A stretch of DNA of 64,000 bases from Marinomonas aquimarina (GTDB taxonomy: Bacteria; Pseudomonadota; Gammaproteobacteria; Pseudomonadales; Marinomonadaceae), in the NCBI RefSeq assembly GCF_900089755.1, contig NZ_FLOC01000014.1, forward strand, positions 52,894 through 116,893. Direction: 5' to 3'. Under the pieces are notes generated by a model, which was not told the DNA's origin, did no database searches, and saw only the letters and a list, made by a program, of their open reading frames with translations. Below, piece by piece: positions 29,767 through 38,169 of this stretch. Position 1 is the stretch's first letter; each line of letters begins with the position of its first letter. The position numbers and the translations under genes are program-made.

Positions 29767-30082
29767 TAGAATGATCCATAACAATAATTTGATGAGTTTC
29801 TGACCGGGCGGATAATGCCAACAAATAAGCCAAGGTAAAACTCCGCATTAATGGTTTTTTACAAAATTATTTCCACCACCATAATTAAATTGATATATGT
29901 CATGTCGAACAGATTAACTTTATGATTTTAATAAGAATACCAAGCAAACAATGTGCACCCATAAGAATTTTTAATGCACATTATTAACCTATAGATACAT
30001 TATTTCAGTTTTATTTCTGACACCCACAAAAAAAGAGCTCAATGAGCTCTTTTCCAAAAAAGTCGGCGATATTGCTAAAACA
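29767..30082. other. AT-rich intergenic region upstream of the taxis receptor
   Basis: These 316 bases contain the receptor's upstream region, the terminator of the cytochrome b561 gene and an inverted repeat: AATGTGCA (29950-29957) and TGCACATT (29975-29982), eight bases each and separated by 17. I see no supported gene. Confidence 0.55.
30030..30053 (-). terminator. Terminator after cytochrome b561
   Basis: An AAAAGAGCTCA/TGAGCTCTTTT stem runs into a T tract on the minus strand, 30 bases beyond the stop codon. Confidence 0.8.
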
Positions 30083-30598
30083 CTATTTACTGATGCGCCC
30101 CGATACCATCTGCACAATCAGATTGCGTGGCCCGACAATACTAAACAGCACCACAGCAAAGACATGAGTGATAACCAATGCGAAGGTCGTATTGGCTGCT
30201 ACCTCATGTAATTCTTCAGCCCAATCTTCTCCCAAAAAAATCCCCTCCAAGCTCCAGCCACTAAGCCCCGTTACGATCAAACCGAGCAACAAGGCAAATA
30301 CCATTAAAGCACCTACAGGGTTGTGGCCCTCTTCTTCTGGAATGTTGCCAGAGCGAACCGCTTGAATATGTTGCTTAATGCCAGAGATAGACGGAAAGAA
30401 GCTGCTAAAGCGAGCACTCTTTGTCCCGATAAAGCCCCATACAAAACGCACCGCTACGGCACACAGTATGTAATAGCCAGCTAACTCATGCGGCTCTGCA
30501 CCTTCTTCTAAAAAGAAGAAATTCAATAGGAAGGCAAACGCAACAGTCCAATGAAAAACCCGAATGATAGGGTCCCAGATACTGTCATTTACTGGCAT
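30083..30598 (-). CDS. Cytochrome b561-family protein
   Basis: This 171-residue protein has four predicted transmembrane helices. Candidate haem-binding histidines lie in RVFHW, EPHELAGYY, EELHEVAAN and VITHVFAVV, which is the di-haem b pattern of this family. These proteins pass electrons across the inner membrane, often for a small c-type cytochrome. No c-type cytochrome with a CxxCH motif is encoded nearby. Instead its start overlaps the end of a tiny exported-protein gene by 10 bases. The physiological partner is unknown. Confidence 0.85.
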   Translation of the reverse strand: MPVNDSIWDPIIRVFHWTVAFAFLLNFFFLEEGAEPHELAGYYILCAVAVRFVWGFIGTKSARFSSFFPSISGIKQHIQAVRSGNIPEEEGHNPVGALMVFALLLGLIVTGLSGWSLEGIFLGEDWAEELHEVAANTTFALVITHVFAVVLFSIVGPRNLIVQMVSGRISK

Positions 30599-30765
30599 GG
30601 CAACTCTCCATCAAGGCACTCATTAGTCGTCGATTTCCGTTTTGACTGCTTCATAGCATCTTGAGGCCTCCAAGCGCTACGTTCAGCATTAGTAGAAGTT
30701 AGGGCAGCAATCACCGAGCCAGCGAATGTTAGAGCGATAACGGAAGGCATTCGTAGTGCTTTCAT
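30589..30765 (-). CDS. 58-residue exported peptide, coupled to cytochrome b561
   Basis: I start this gene at the ATG at 30765, because AGGAGAG precedes it at ideal spacing; a longer in-frame reading lacks a ribosome site. The 58-residue product begins with a signal-peptide-like segment (MKALRMPSVIALTFAGSVIA). The remainder, about 30 residues, is basic then acidic, with two cysteines (ECLDGELPC). There is no CxxCH haem site and no lipobox. The stop overlaps the cytochrome b561 start by 10 bases, which implies translational coupling. I do not recognise the family, so its function is unknown. Confidence 0.65.
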   Translation of the reverse strand: MKALRMPSVIALTFAGSVIAALTSTNAERSAWRPQDAMKQSKRKSTTNECLDGELPCQ

Positions 30766-30888
30766 AAACTCTCTCCTAGAGTGAATAATCAGAACAAGGC
30801 AAGAGTAGAAGGCATTTCTTAAACAAAGCTTAATTAGAAAAGCCCTTGCACTCACTTACAAAGACTTTAAGAGAGGAAAGTATGACGA

Positions 30889-32142
30889 CTAACGTAGAGC
30901 TGTCAGTAGGGGCTCAATCCTTGCGGCAAGCTCAAGCAAAGTATGGTCTTGGCCTGACATCGCCGTCAGCATCAGCCCCATCGGTTCATTTTGATGGCTA
31001 AATGGAAGAGAGATACTGCAACCATCCACCACATTGGCAAAGGTTGTATTGCGAAGACAAAGCAAGTTGATGCGATCAAAATCTTCATCTGTTGCAAAGT
31101 CAGTGAATTTCGGAGCACAGCAGGCGACGGTCGGCAGTAAAAACACCGTATTGGCAAATTGCTCACGAAACTGTGCGATCAATTGCTGTCGCTGCTGACA
31201 GGTATGCTCAAACTCCTGCTCAGACACCTTTATGCCACGAGCAATACGCTTGCTTACGCGCGGATCAAGTTGCTCCGACGCCAAGTCAAACAGTCGATCA
31301 TAATGGTGACGACTTTCAATAGCGGAGAACTGCCATACAGGTAAGGTTTTATAGTCTTCAAACAGCTCAAGGGGCATTTTCTTAACTGAAAAACCTTTGG
31401 CTTGCATATGCGCAATCACTGTCTCAAAACCACTTTTGACCGAATCATCTAAGCTATCTAGGCCAAAGTTTTCAGGCACCACCAAGGTCAATGGTCGCGT
31501 CGCCATTTGTGTTGCTGGCGTGTTGGACACTATTTGCCACGCTAGACGACAGGTCGCGACATCCCTAGCAATCGGCCCGACGCTATCAAGTGAATCTGAC
31601 AAGGGTGCGCAACCGGCTCGCGATACCGAACTTTGACTCGGCTTAAAGCCTGTTAAACCACAAAACGCCGCTGGGATGCGCAGGGATCCTCCAGTGTCCG
31701 TACCCAAAGCAATATCCGCTAAGCCAGTGGCAACGGAGACTGCGCCACCGCTAGTAGAACCGCCCGGAATACGCTCAAGGTTAAGAGGATTCGAAGGGGT
31801 GCCATAGTGAGGATTAAGGCCAACGCCAGAATACGCCAGCTCGGTCATATTGGTATGGCCAATAATACTCGCACCCGCTTGCTTTAAATGTGTCACAGCC
31901 GCAGCATCTTGCTGGGCAGGTTGCAGTCCTAACAACTTCGAGCCCGCAGTCGTCTGCTGTCCTTTGACATCAAAGGTGGCTTTAACAGACACCACGGCTC
32001 CCGCCAACGGCCCCTTGGCTTCAGAGGCTCGCTGTACAAATGGTTGAATAAACACCTGCTGTTCATTCTTTAGCAGAGTTTTCTCTACCTCTTCCATGTG
32101 GCTGCGAAAATCGCGCGACTGCCAAGGCAAGGTGTCTGTCAT
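30889..32142 (-). CDS. Amidase-signature family amidase
   Basis: This 417-residue hydrolase has the Ser-cisSer-Lys triad: K54 (VSVKATFDVKG), S129 in the GGSTSGG motif, and S153 in GTDTGGSLRIPAAFCG. Such enzymes hydrolyse carboxamides; subfamilies include allophanate hydrolase, indoleacetamide hydrolase and the AtzE-type proteins. The substrate cannot be told from the sequence. It follows the XRE-type regulator after 24 bases on the same strand and should share its transcript. The nearby AGCS symporter and asparaginase suggest a role in nitrogen acquisition, but this is inference. Confidence 0.82.
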   Translation of the reverse strand: MTDTLPWQSRDFRSHMEEVEKTLLKNEQQVFIQPFVQRASEAKGPLAGAVVSVKATFDVKGQQTTAGSKLLGLQPAQQDAAAVTHLKQAGASIIGHTNMTELAYSGVGLNPHYGTPSNPLNLERIPGGSTSGGAVSVATGLADIALGTDTGGSLRIPAAFCGLTGFKPSQSSVSRAGCAPLSDSLDSVGPIARDVATCRLAWQIVSNTPATQMATRPLTLVVPENFGLDSLDDSVKSGFETVIAHMQAKGFSVKKMPLELFEDYKTLPVWQFSAIESRHHYDRLFDLASEQLDPRVSKRIARGIKVSEQEFEHTCQQRQQLIAQFREQFANTVFLLPTVACCAPKFTDFATDEDFDRINLLCLRNTTFANVVDGCSISLPFSHQNEPMGLMLTAMSGQDHTLLELAARIEPLLTALR

Positions 32143-32166
32143 AACGCATGCTTCCTTTATTGAGGA

Positions 32167-32979
32167 TTAAAAACGTGCCCTAAAATGCCATTCGCCGTCG
32201 CCAATGTCATTTTTAATCGACTCACGAATATCATCGTCTAAGCGCTCATCGTCAAAATCGTATAGGCCAAGCAGTGGCAGCACCTTGTTGCGCTTGATCT
32301 CTTTGCCAATAAACTCATACACCACACGGGTACAGCATGGCATACGCTCACCACTTCCAGATACCCCAAGGCGGAGCCCAGTTAAGCGGTCTACACGGTT
32401 TTTAAACGTCGGGTAAAGAATCGTCTGAGTCATTTCTAAGTTGGTCAGCGTCTCGTAATCATGCAAGAAAATACGGTCGCCTAAAAACTGCACAATACCT
32501 TTGTACATCCCATGAAAAGGTTTACCCGTCGGGCGTGGATTCAAACGCTCGGTACGCTGATAGTAGGTTTTATTGCCCTGACGCTCTAAACAAACCAAGG
32601 TACGCAGCACCTTTCCTGGGTACGCCATCGATAAGTAATACTCGAAGTAATAACCCACGTACTTCTCAATACCATGCTGGCCGATGCTATTGAGCTTATC
32701 GAAATATTGCTGTTCCGGTGTACTGGCCGTTGGCTCTTGTTCTGCAATCGGTCTGACTTGCAATAAGCGTCTAAACTGACTGTGTGGCAACAGGATTTCA
32801 TGTTCTTCCACACCAAAGAAATCACACACGCGACGCAAAGTACTGTTGGATGGAAACGTGGTGCCACTTAAATAGCGGTTAAACTGCGGACGGTTAATCG
32901 ACAAACGGCGACACACATCAGCAATGGATTTGTAATAGCTGCACAGCAACCTTAGGTTCTCTGGAAAACTGTCGTTCAT
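32167..32979 (-). CDS. XRE-type transcriptional regulator
   Basis: This 270-residue protein has an N-terminal helix-turn-helix (about 18-42, IADVCRRLSINRPQFNRYLSG) and a larger C-terminal domain of about 200 residues that I do not recognise by name. I chose the ATG at 32979 because GAGGGG precedes it; an in-frame upstream ATG lacks support. It is divergent from the AGCS symporter and co-directional with the amidase. The intergenic region holds two inverted repeats suitable as operators, so it probably regulates both directions, and itself. Confidence 0.78.
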   Translation of the reverse strand: MNDSFPENLRLLCSYYKSIADVCRRLSINRPQFNRYLSGTTFPSNSTLRRVCDFFGVEEHEILLPHSQFRRLLQVRPIAEQEPTASTPEQQYFDKLNSIGQHGIEKYVGYYFEYYLSMAYPGKVLRTLVCLERQGNKTYYQRTERLNPRPTGKPFHGMYKGIVQFLGDRIFLHDYETLTNLEMTQTILYPTFKNRVDRLTGLRLGVSGSGERMPCCTRVVYEFIGKEIKRNKVLPLLGLYDFDDERLDDDIRESIKNDIGDGEWHFRARF

Positions 32980-33049
32980 ATCATCCCCTCTAATTCCCTG
33001 CATAGTAGCGCTTTCATAAGGGTAGTTAAACCTCATCAGTGGCGTCAAA

Positions 33050-33078
33050 TGATGCTACTTAAACAACCACTAGCATCA
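33050..33078. promoter_or_regulatory. Inverted repeat, candidate regulator operator
   Basis: TGATGCTA (33050-33057) and TAGCATCA (33071-33078) are perfect 8-base arms 13 bases apart, so their centres are 21 bases apart, or about two helical turns. It lies between the divergent XRE regulator and symporter genes. Confidence 0.5.
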
Positions 33079-33109
33079 GTTTAGACCAGATTACAAACTC
33101 CCCTTTTGC

Positions 33110-33153
33110 AAACCAATTGGTTTCAATATGCCGCCTAATCGAATAAATATAAT
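33110..33153 (+). promoter_or_regulatory. AGCS symporter promoter with overlapping palindrome
   Basis: The perfect 14-base palindrome AAACCAATTGGTTT (33110-33123) lies 24 bases upstream of a consensus TATAAT (33148-33153). The expected -35 is at or next to the palindrome. A good AGGAG site precedes the gene. A bound regulator could therefore block or assist RNA polymerase. Confidence 0.55.
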
Positions 33154-33173
33154 CCCCTTCATTAGGAGTACGT

Positions 33174-34586
33174 ATGTTAACTATCCTTAGCGACCTGCTA
33201 TGGAGCAAAGTACTAATTGCTGTACTGATTGGCCTCGGTGTGTGGTTCACCCTCGCCTCTCGCTTCGTTCAATTCCGTTATTTCGGCAATATGTTTAGCA
33301 TCTTGTCCTGTAAAAACCGTCAACATGACGACAAGCACCTAAGCTCCTTCCAAGCCCTAGTGCTATCCGTCGCGGGTCGAGTGGGCGGTGGTAACATTGC
33401 TGGTGTTGCGGTCGCTATTACGCTAGGTGGTCCTGGTGCCATTTTCTGGATGTGGATCGTCGGTCTGATGGGCATGGCCACTAGCTTCTTCGAATGTACC
33501 TTGGCACAGATGTACAAATCTTCTGAAGAAGACGGCAGCTACCGTGGCGGGCCGGCTTTTTACATCGAGCGCGGCCTAGGTAAGAACTGGAAATGGCTCA
33601 GTGTTATTTTCTCAATTTTGTTGTTTGCCACTTTCGGTATTGCTTTCACCACGCTGCAGTCTTACTCGGTCGCGACCTCACTTGAAGACGCCTTTGGTAT
33701 ACCACTGTACTTTAGTGGTATTGGCCTAGCCCTGATCGTCGGCTTAATTATCTTCGGCGGTGTCAAACGTATCGCACAAGTGGCGGAAGTACTGGTGCCG
33801 GTCATGGCCGGTGGTTACTTATTGATTGCCATCATTGTCATCTCCCTGAACCTTTCAGACATTCCAGCCATGTTGGAACTGATCGTGAAAAGTGCTTTTG
33901 GTCTTGAGCCGGCGATCGGCGGGGGGATCGGTGCTGCGATCATGATGGGGGTGAAACGTGGCTTGTTCTCCAATGAAGCAGGCTTAGGTAGTGCACCAAA
34001 CGTTGCCGCGGTCGCGTATGTGCCTCACCCTGCTAACCAAGGTATTGTGCAATCCTTCTCGGTCTTCATCGATACCATTCTCTTGTGTACTTGTACCGCG
34101 CTCATCATTCTATTGGGTTCGGCTTACGATCCAAGCATCCAAGACTCGGTGCAAGGTGTCGCCCTAACACAAGCGTCCCTTGCAACTCACCTAGGTGAAT
34201 GGGGCCGAGTGTTTGTCAGTATTGCCCTGTTGCTGTTTGGCTTCTCGACCATTCTTTACAACTACTACCTAGGTGAAAACAGTGTTAGCTACATCACCCA
34301 CAGTGGCAACAACGACTTCGTGATGAATGCCTTCCGAGTGATCACCATCTGCTTATGCTGCGTCGGTGCCATCCTAGATCTTGGTACGGTCTTCGCGTTC
34401 GCCGACTTAACCATGGGTCTACTTGCACTGGTGAACTTGATTGCCCTTGCAATGCTGTTTAAACCAGCAAAACGCGTCATGAAACATTACGAAGAACAAC
34501 GCAAAATGGGCGTCAAACACCCTACCTTTGCCGCAGAAGACTTCGCTGATCTGGATTTAGATGAAAGCGCTTGGCCCAAACGCTAA
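33174..34586 (+). CDS. AGCS-family sodium:alanine/glycine symporter
   Basis: This 470-residue membrane protein has about ten hydrophobic helices and AGCS signatures: SVAGRVGGGNIAGVAVAITL, GAIFWMWIVGLMGMATSFFE, YRGGPAFYIERGLG and VKRGLFSNEAGLGSAPNVAA. It should take up alanine, glycine or a related amino acid with Na+. The N-terminus (MLTILSDLLWSKVLI) follows AGGAG at good spacing. Downstream lie an aspartate ammonia-lyase relic and asparaginase, so the cluster is probably concerned with amino-acid use. The exact substrate is unknown. Confidence 0.93.
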   Translation: MLTILSDLLWSKVLIAVLIGLGVWFTLASRFVQFRYFGNMFSILSCKNRQHDDKHLSSFQALVLSVAGRVGGGNIAGVAVAITLGGPGAIFWMWIVGLMGMATSFFECTLAQMYKSSEEDGSYRGGPAFYIERGLGKNWKWLSVIFSILLFATFGIAFTTLQSYSVATSLEDAFGIPLYFSGIGLALIVGLIIFGGVKRIAQVAEVLVPVMAGGYLLIAIIVISLNLSDIPAMLELIVKSAFGLEPAIGGGIGAAIMMGVKRGLFSNEAGLGSAPNVAAVAYVPHPANQGIVQSFSVFIDTILLCTCTALIILLGSAYDPSIQDSVQGVALTQASLATHLGEWGRVFVSIALLLFGFSTILYNYYLGENSVSYITHSGNNDFVMNAFRVITICLCCVGAILDLGTVFAFADLTMGLLALVNLIALAMLFKPAKRVMKHYEEQRKMGVKHPTFAAEDFADLDLDESAWPKR

Positions 34587-34610
34587 GCACGGATAATTTT
34601 TCCACCTTTT

Positions 34611-34648
34611 GGTGTGCAGTGTCTTCGGTAGCGCTGCACACCCTTTTT
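34611..34648 (+). terminator. Terminator after the AGCS symporter
   Basis: GGTGTGCAG (34611-34619) pairs with CTGCACACC (34634-34642), and CTTTTT follows. It lies 25 bases beyond the stop codon. Confidence 0.75.
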
Positions 34649-34689
34649 AGGATGCTGTTATGATGGCTCGTGCTAATGAATACCTATAA

Positions 34690-34944
34690 TCTACTAAACT
34701 CATTAAAAATACGGCAGCCAGCCAAGACGCTTGCTTAGCCCATGTTGAAAACAGCATTGGCATCATCACCGCATTGGTGCTTCGCATCGGTTACGCCAAC
34801 TCTTCACGTATTGCACGTCGCGCATTGCTAAGCGGCTTGACTGTGAAATCGTTAATATTAGAAGAAGCGCTATTAACTGAAGAAGAACTTAACGAGTTAT
34901 TGCAGCCGGAAAATATGATCGCTCCGACTCGAGCAAAGAGCTGA
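34690..34944 (+). pseudogene. aspA: C-terminal relic of aspartate ammonia-lyase
   Basis: One frame is open from just after a stop at 34687-34689 to the TGA at 34942-34944. The part from about 34700 reads as the FumC/AspA C-terminal domain: CLAHVENSIGIITAL, then RIGYANSSRIARRALLSG, LTVKSLILEEALLTEEELN and ELLQPENM. The natural stop is kept, but all of the catalytic body (about 390 residues) is missing and there is no start codon with a ribosome site. It sits directly before asparaginase, as aspartase and asparaginase genes often do (for example ansAB in Bacillus). I infer that an aspA gene was deleted and left its tail. Confidence 0.8.
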
Positions 34945-34960
34945 TCGCCAAGGAGACAAA

Positions 34961-35980
34961 GTGACACAGAAACTTCTTATCATCTACACTGGCGGCACCA
35001 TTGGCATGGTGTCGACGGAGCATGGCCTTGCCCCTGCCGCAGGCCTTGCCAACCGTATTCAAGATACCCTTGGCGACAGTTTAACGGATCTCCCAGAGTT
35101 TGATGTGATTGAGCTAAATCCACTGATTGATAGCTCCAATATCACCCCTAATAACTGGAGTCAGATTTACGATACGCTGCAGAGTAACTGGTCAACTTAC
35201 GCTGGCTTTATTGTGTTACATGGCACGGATACCCTAGCTTACACAGCGTCCGTTTTGTCTTACATGCTGGGGGCGTGTGATAAAAACGTGATCATCACAG
35301 GGTCACAGATCCCATTGGGCATGAGCCGTAGCGATGGTATTAGCAACCTTGAAGCGGCGTTGGCTATTGCCGGAGAAGAAAGCTTTGATATGGCCACGGT
35401 GCTATTTCATCATACCTTGATGCAAGCAAACCGTGTCACCAAGTTCTCAAGCCATGATTTTGCTGCGTTCCAGTCATTCAATGCAGAACCGCTGGCAAAA
35501 CTGTCGATACACAAACGCTTTACCGGCGTGCAACTGAATGCGCATCACACTCAAGCACCCAAAGCTCGTGATTATGAGTTTGCGCTAGACAGCGTAGGCG
35601 TTTTACCGCTTTACCCAAGTATGCCGAAAAGTGCCTATCAAGGTTTCTTGGACGATGAGCAATGCAAAGCCGTCGTACTGCATACCTACGGTGCAGGCAA
35701 TATTGCCGACTCGAACCCTGACTTGGTGGCGTTTCTAGAAGCGATGCAAGCGCGCAAAAAAGTGGTGATTAACGTGACCCAATGTGCCCACGGTGGAACG
35801 TCCCAAGGGGCTTACGCAGCTGGCTCATTATTAAACCGATTATCCATTTTGGATGGTAAAGACATCACCCTTGAAGCGGCCTTCACCAAGGCGCATTGGC
35901 TCTTAGCACAAGGCTATGGGTTTGATGATATTCAAGCCAAATGGTCGCAGCCTGTGATGGGAGAAGTGAACGAGTCATAG
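34961..35980 (+). CDS. ansA: L-asparaginase I (cytoplasmic type)
   Basis: This 339-residue enzyme hydrolyses asparagine to aspartate and ammonia. The nucleophile motif YTGGTIGM (T13) and the second active-site motif LHGTDTLAYTAS are intact, with VLHTYGAGN further on. There is no signal peptide, which fits type I. The start is a GTG at 34961 with a strong AGGAG site 6 bases upstream. The preceding aspA relic suggests that the pathway once continued to fumarate within this operon. An active aspartase may exist elsewhere in the genome. Confidence 0.92.
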   Translation: MTQKLLIIYTGGTIGMVSTEHGLAPAAGLANRIQDTLGDSLTDLPEFDVIELNPLIDSSNITPNNWSQIYDTLQSNWSTYAGFIVLHGTDTLAYTASVLSYMLGACDKNVIITGSQIPLGMSRSDGISNLEAALAIAGEESFDMATVLFHHTLMQANRVTKFSSHDFAAFQSFNAEPLAKLSIHKRFTGVQLNAHHTQAPKARDYEFALDSVGVLPLYPSMPKSAYQGFLDDEQCKAVVLHTYGAGNIADSNPDLVAFLEAMQARKKVVINVTQCAHGGTSQGAYAAGSLLNRLSILDGKDITLEAAFTKAHWLLAQGYGFDDIQAKWSQPVMGEVNES

Positions 35981-36094
35981 GCGCTTTCGAAACTTACAAT
36001 AAACCCTAGGTTTCGAAAAACACACATGGCAGGTTGAATCCATAACAACCATAGAGGATGATTCTGGTAGCCCATTCACTACCGGAAGATGCAT

Positions 36095-36502
36095 ATGACG
36101 ATATCGCTGACCACACCTGCCATGCTTTTCCCTGCAGTGTCACTACTGCTTCTTGCCTACACCAATCGCTTTGTCACGTTGGCGTCCTTGATCCGAAATT
36201 TCGATCCAGAACACAGCACAGAAGGCACACAGCAGCAGATCGCCAACCTGCGTAAACGCATTTACTTGATTCGTCGCATGCAGGAAGCCGGCGTCATCAG
36301 CTTCTGTTTGTGTGTGGTATCGATGATGGCGCTGTATTGGAATTACGAATGGGTCGGCGGCTACATCTTTGCGGCCAGCCTCGCATGCTTGCTCTATTCA
36401 CTGTTCCTTTCCGTTCGGGAAATCAACATTTCCTGTGACGCACTCGATGTGCATTTACAGAATTTCAAAGTGGACTTCAAAAGCAGCTCGAAAAAGCGCT
36501 AA
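36095..36502 (+). CDS. DUF2721 family membrane protein
   Basis: This protein of about 135 residues has three hydrophobic stretches: PAMLFPAVSLLLLAYTNRF at the start, ISFCLCVVSMMALYWNYEW, and GGYIFAASLACLLYSLFLSV. A basic region with ANLRKRIYLIRRMQEAG lies between the first two. The pattern matches DUF2721, which has no known function. I prefer the ATG at 36095, six bases after GGAAG; the ATG at 36089 is too close to that site. It is convergent with the CPXCG gene. Confidence 0.75.
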   Translation: MTISLTTPAMLFPAVSLLLLAYTNRFVTLASLIRNFDPEHSTEGTQQQIANLRKRIYLIRRMQEAGVISFCLCVVSMMALYWNYEWVGGYIFAASLACLLYSLFLSVREINISCDALDVHLQNFKVDFKSSSKKR

Positions 36503-36512
36503 ACATTCTGCC

Positions 36513-36713
36513 CTAATAGACATCATTCTCTGAGCGGACGCTAAACGTCTGCTCCCCTTTAATACCCACTTCAATATGAAACACGATTGGGCGACAGCAC
36601 ACTTGGCAGTCTTCAATGTATTCATAGCTTTCATCAACGGCTTCGATCAAGACTTCAATGGTTTCACCACAATAGGGGCACTGAAGATATTCATTGCTTA
36701 ACGCTTGGCTCAT
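36513..36713 (-). CDS. CPXCG-motif small zinc-ribbon-like protein
   Basis: This 66-residue protein contains two cysteine pairs, CPYC (near residue 12) and CQVCC (near residue 36), followed by PIVFHIEV. It is the size and pattern of the CPXCG cysteine-rich family, likely a small zinc-binding fold. Its function is unknown. It lies 42 bases downstream of the VOC gene and is co-directional with it. Confidence 0.8.
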   Translation of the reverse strand: MSQALSNEYLQCPYCGETIEVLIEAVDESYEYIEDCQVCCRPIVFHIEVGIKGEQTFSVRSENDVY

Positions 36714-36754
36714 GGCTTACCCCCATCAAGACATTAATTGGTTGTTAGACTGCA

Positions 36755-37117
36755 CTACCCTTCTGCTTTAACTTTAGACCAAACCGCCCACTCATTACCG
36801 CATGGATCAAGGAAATGAAAACGGCGACCACCGGGGAACTCAAAAATGGGCTGTTCAATGATGCCGCCACACTGCTCGACTCGCTCAAGCGTCGTTTCTA
36901 AATGGTCACTGTAAAGCACCACCAGTGCCGCGCCGGTTTGTGGGCGAGAAGTAAAATTGGCACGAAAGAAGCCACCATCTAAGCCAGCATTGGAAAAAGC
37001 GGTATAGTCAGCACCATAGTCTTCAAATTGCCAACCAAAACAGCGACTGAAGAAGGCTTTATTCGCTTCTAAATCCTTCGCTGGCAGCTCCACATAATTG
37101 ATCTGATTGTTTTGCAT
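36755..37117 (-). CDS. VOC-superfamily (glyoxalase-like) protein
   Basis: This 120-residue protein has the two beta-alpha-beta repeats of the VOC fold (INYVELPAKDLEANKAFFSR, then the half ending in FHFLDPCGNEWAVW). Many such proteins are small metal-dependent enzymes or resistance proteins. The N-terminal ligand position is Glu or absent, so the chemistry is undecided. It starts 10 bases after the EamA transporter and is probably co-transcribed with it. Confidence 0.82.
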   Translation of the reverse strand: MQNNQINYVELPAKDLEANKAFFSRCFGWQFEDYGADYTAFSNAGLDGGFFRANFTSRPQTGAALVVLYSDHLETTLERVEQCGGIIEQPIFEFPGGRRFHFLDPCGNEWAVWSKVKAEG

Positions 37118-37127
37118 AATTGCCCCC

Positions 37128-38012
37128 TTAAATGGTTGCCATTGTTACCAACAGCACACTGCCTAAGATCATCACACCCCCGAACCATTGCTGAGCGGTA
37201 ATACGCTCATTGAAGCGGCGCTTAGAGAAGTATAGCGTACCCAAGATTTCGGCTTGGCCCAAGGTTTTCACCAGTGCGGGATTCACCAAAGCAAAGCCTG
37301 TAAACCAACCAATGGAACCCAATGAGCTTAAAATCCCGACTTTCCAGCTTAGTTTGACCGAGCGATTAATGGGCGCTTTCAGATCTTTGCTTAATAGAAT
37401 TTGTAGGCTACATAAAAACACGGACTGTAGCGCCAGCACATACCAAAGAGTGACTCCTGCGCTGGTGATGATCGAGCCTTGCAATGAATGACTGGCCAAG
37501 GAGGCGGTCACGGACGTCACCGCGAAACAAAAACCACTGCCAAGGCCCGCGATCAGCGACATATCTTTGTGTGCGTGTCGTAGGTTTGCGAGGCGAATGC
37601 TCATGACCAAGGCCCCCAACACCCCTAGCACTATGCCCATCCAGGCACTAAAACTTAGGGAATGATGCAGCAGCGGAATGCCTATCAGTGCCGCCAATAC
37701 CGCTTCGGTTTTCGCCAATAAGGTGCCCAAAGCAAAGCTGCCTGACTGGAATACTCGCAGCATCAGATAGGTCGCTAACACCTGCGCCACCGCACAGGCG
37801 GTTGCATAACCAATAAACGCTAAGGCATTCGGAAAAGAGATGCCGCCCAACGCAAGCCAACATACGATTAAATACAGTGTCACCAACGGCAGGCCATAGA
37901 GTGAGCGCGCCATGGTTGCATGCAGAAAGCCTTGTTCTTGAGAAAGCGTTTTTTGGTGGGCTGTACGAAACGCTTGGCAGGCCGCAGCAAAGAGTGTGAC
38001 AAAGATCCACAT
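37128..38012 (-). CDS. EamA/DMT-family transporter
   Basis: This 294-residue protein has about ten transmembrane helices arranged as two EamA repeats; each half ends in a repeat-like segment (LHHSLSFSAWMGIVLGVLGA, and ITAQQWFGGVMILGSVLLV). The DMT superfamily exports or imports small metabolites, and the substrate cannot be predicted. It is the first gene of a pair with the VOC protein. The upstream hairpin belongs to the pirin gene's transcript. Confidence 0.85.
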   Translation of the reverse strand: MWIFVTLFAAACQAFRTAHQKTLSQEQGFLHATMARSLYGLPLVTLYLIVCWLALGGISFPNALAFIGYATACAVAQVLATYLMLRVFQSGSFALGTLLAKTEAVLAALIGIPLLHHSLSFSAWMGIVLGVLGALVMSIRLANLRHAHKDMSLIAGLGSGFCFAVTSVTASLASHSLQGSIITSAGVTLWYVLALQSVFLCSLQILLSKDLKAPINRSVKLSWKVGILSSLGSIGWFTGFALVNPALVKTLGQAEILGTLYFSKRRFNERITAQQWFGGVMILGSVLLVTMATI

Positions 38013-38075
38013 GACGAGGTGATGGTTCCAATCAGTTTGAGAAGCGGCAAGAATGCGCTCCAGCGTACTATTTGT

Positions 38076-38110
38076 AAAAGGAATAATTAGAATTTCTATT
38101 ATTCCTTTTT
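38076..38110 (-). terminator. Terminator after the pirin gene
   Basis: AAAAGGAATAAT (38076-38087) and ATTATTCCTTTT (38098-38109) form a 12-base stem with a 10-base loop. Its near symmetry means it could also stop plus-strand transcripts. Confidence 0.65.
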
Positions 38111-38169
38111 AGAATCCAAAAGCGCATCCTTGCGCTGGGTAAATCGCTCAATCGGTCGCCACTGACCTA

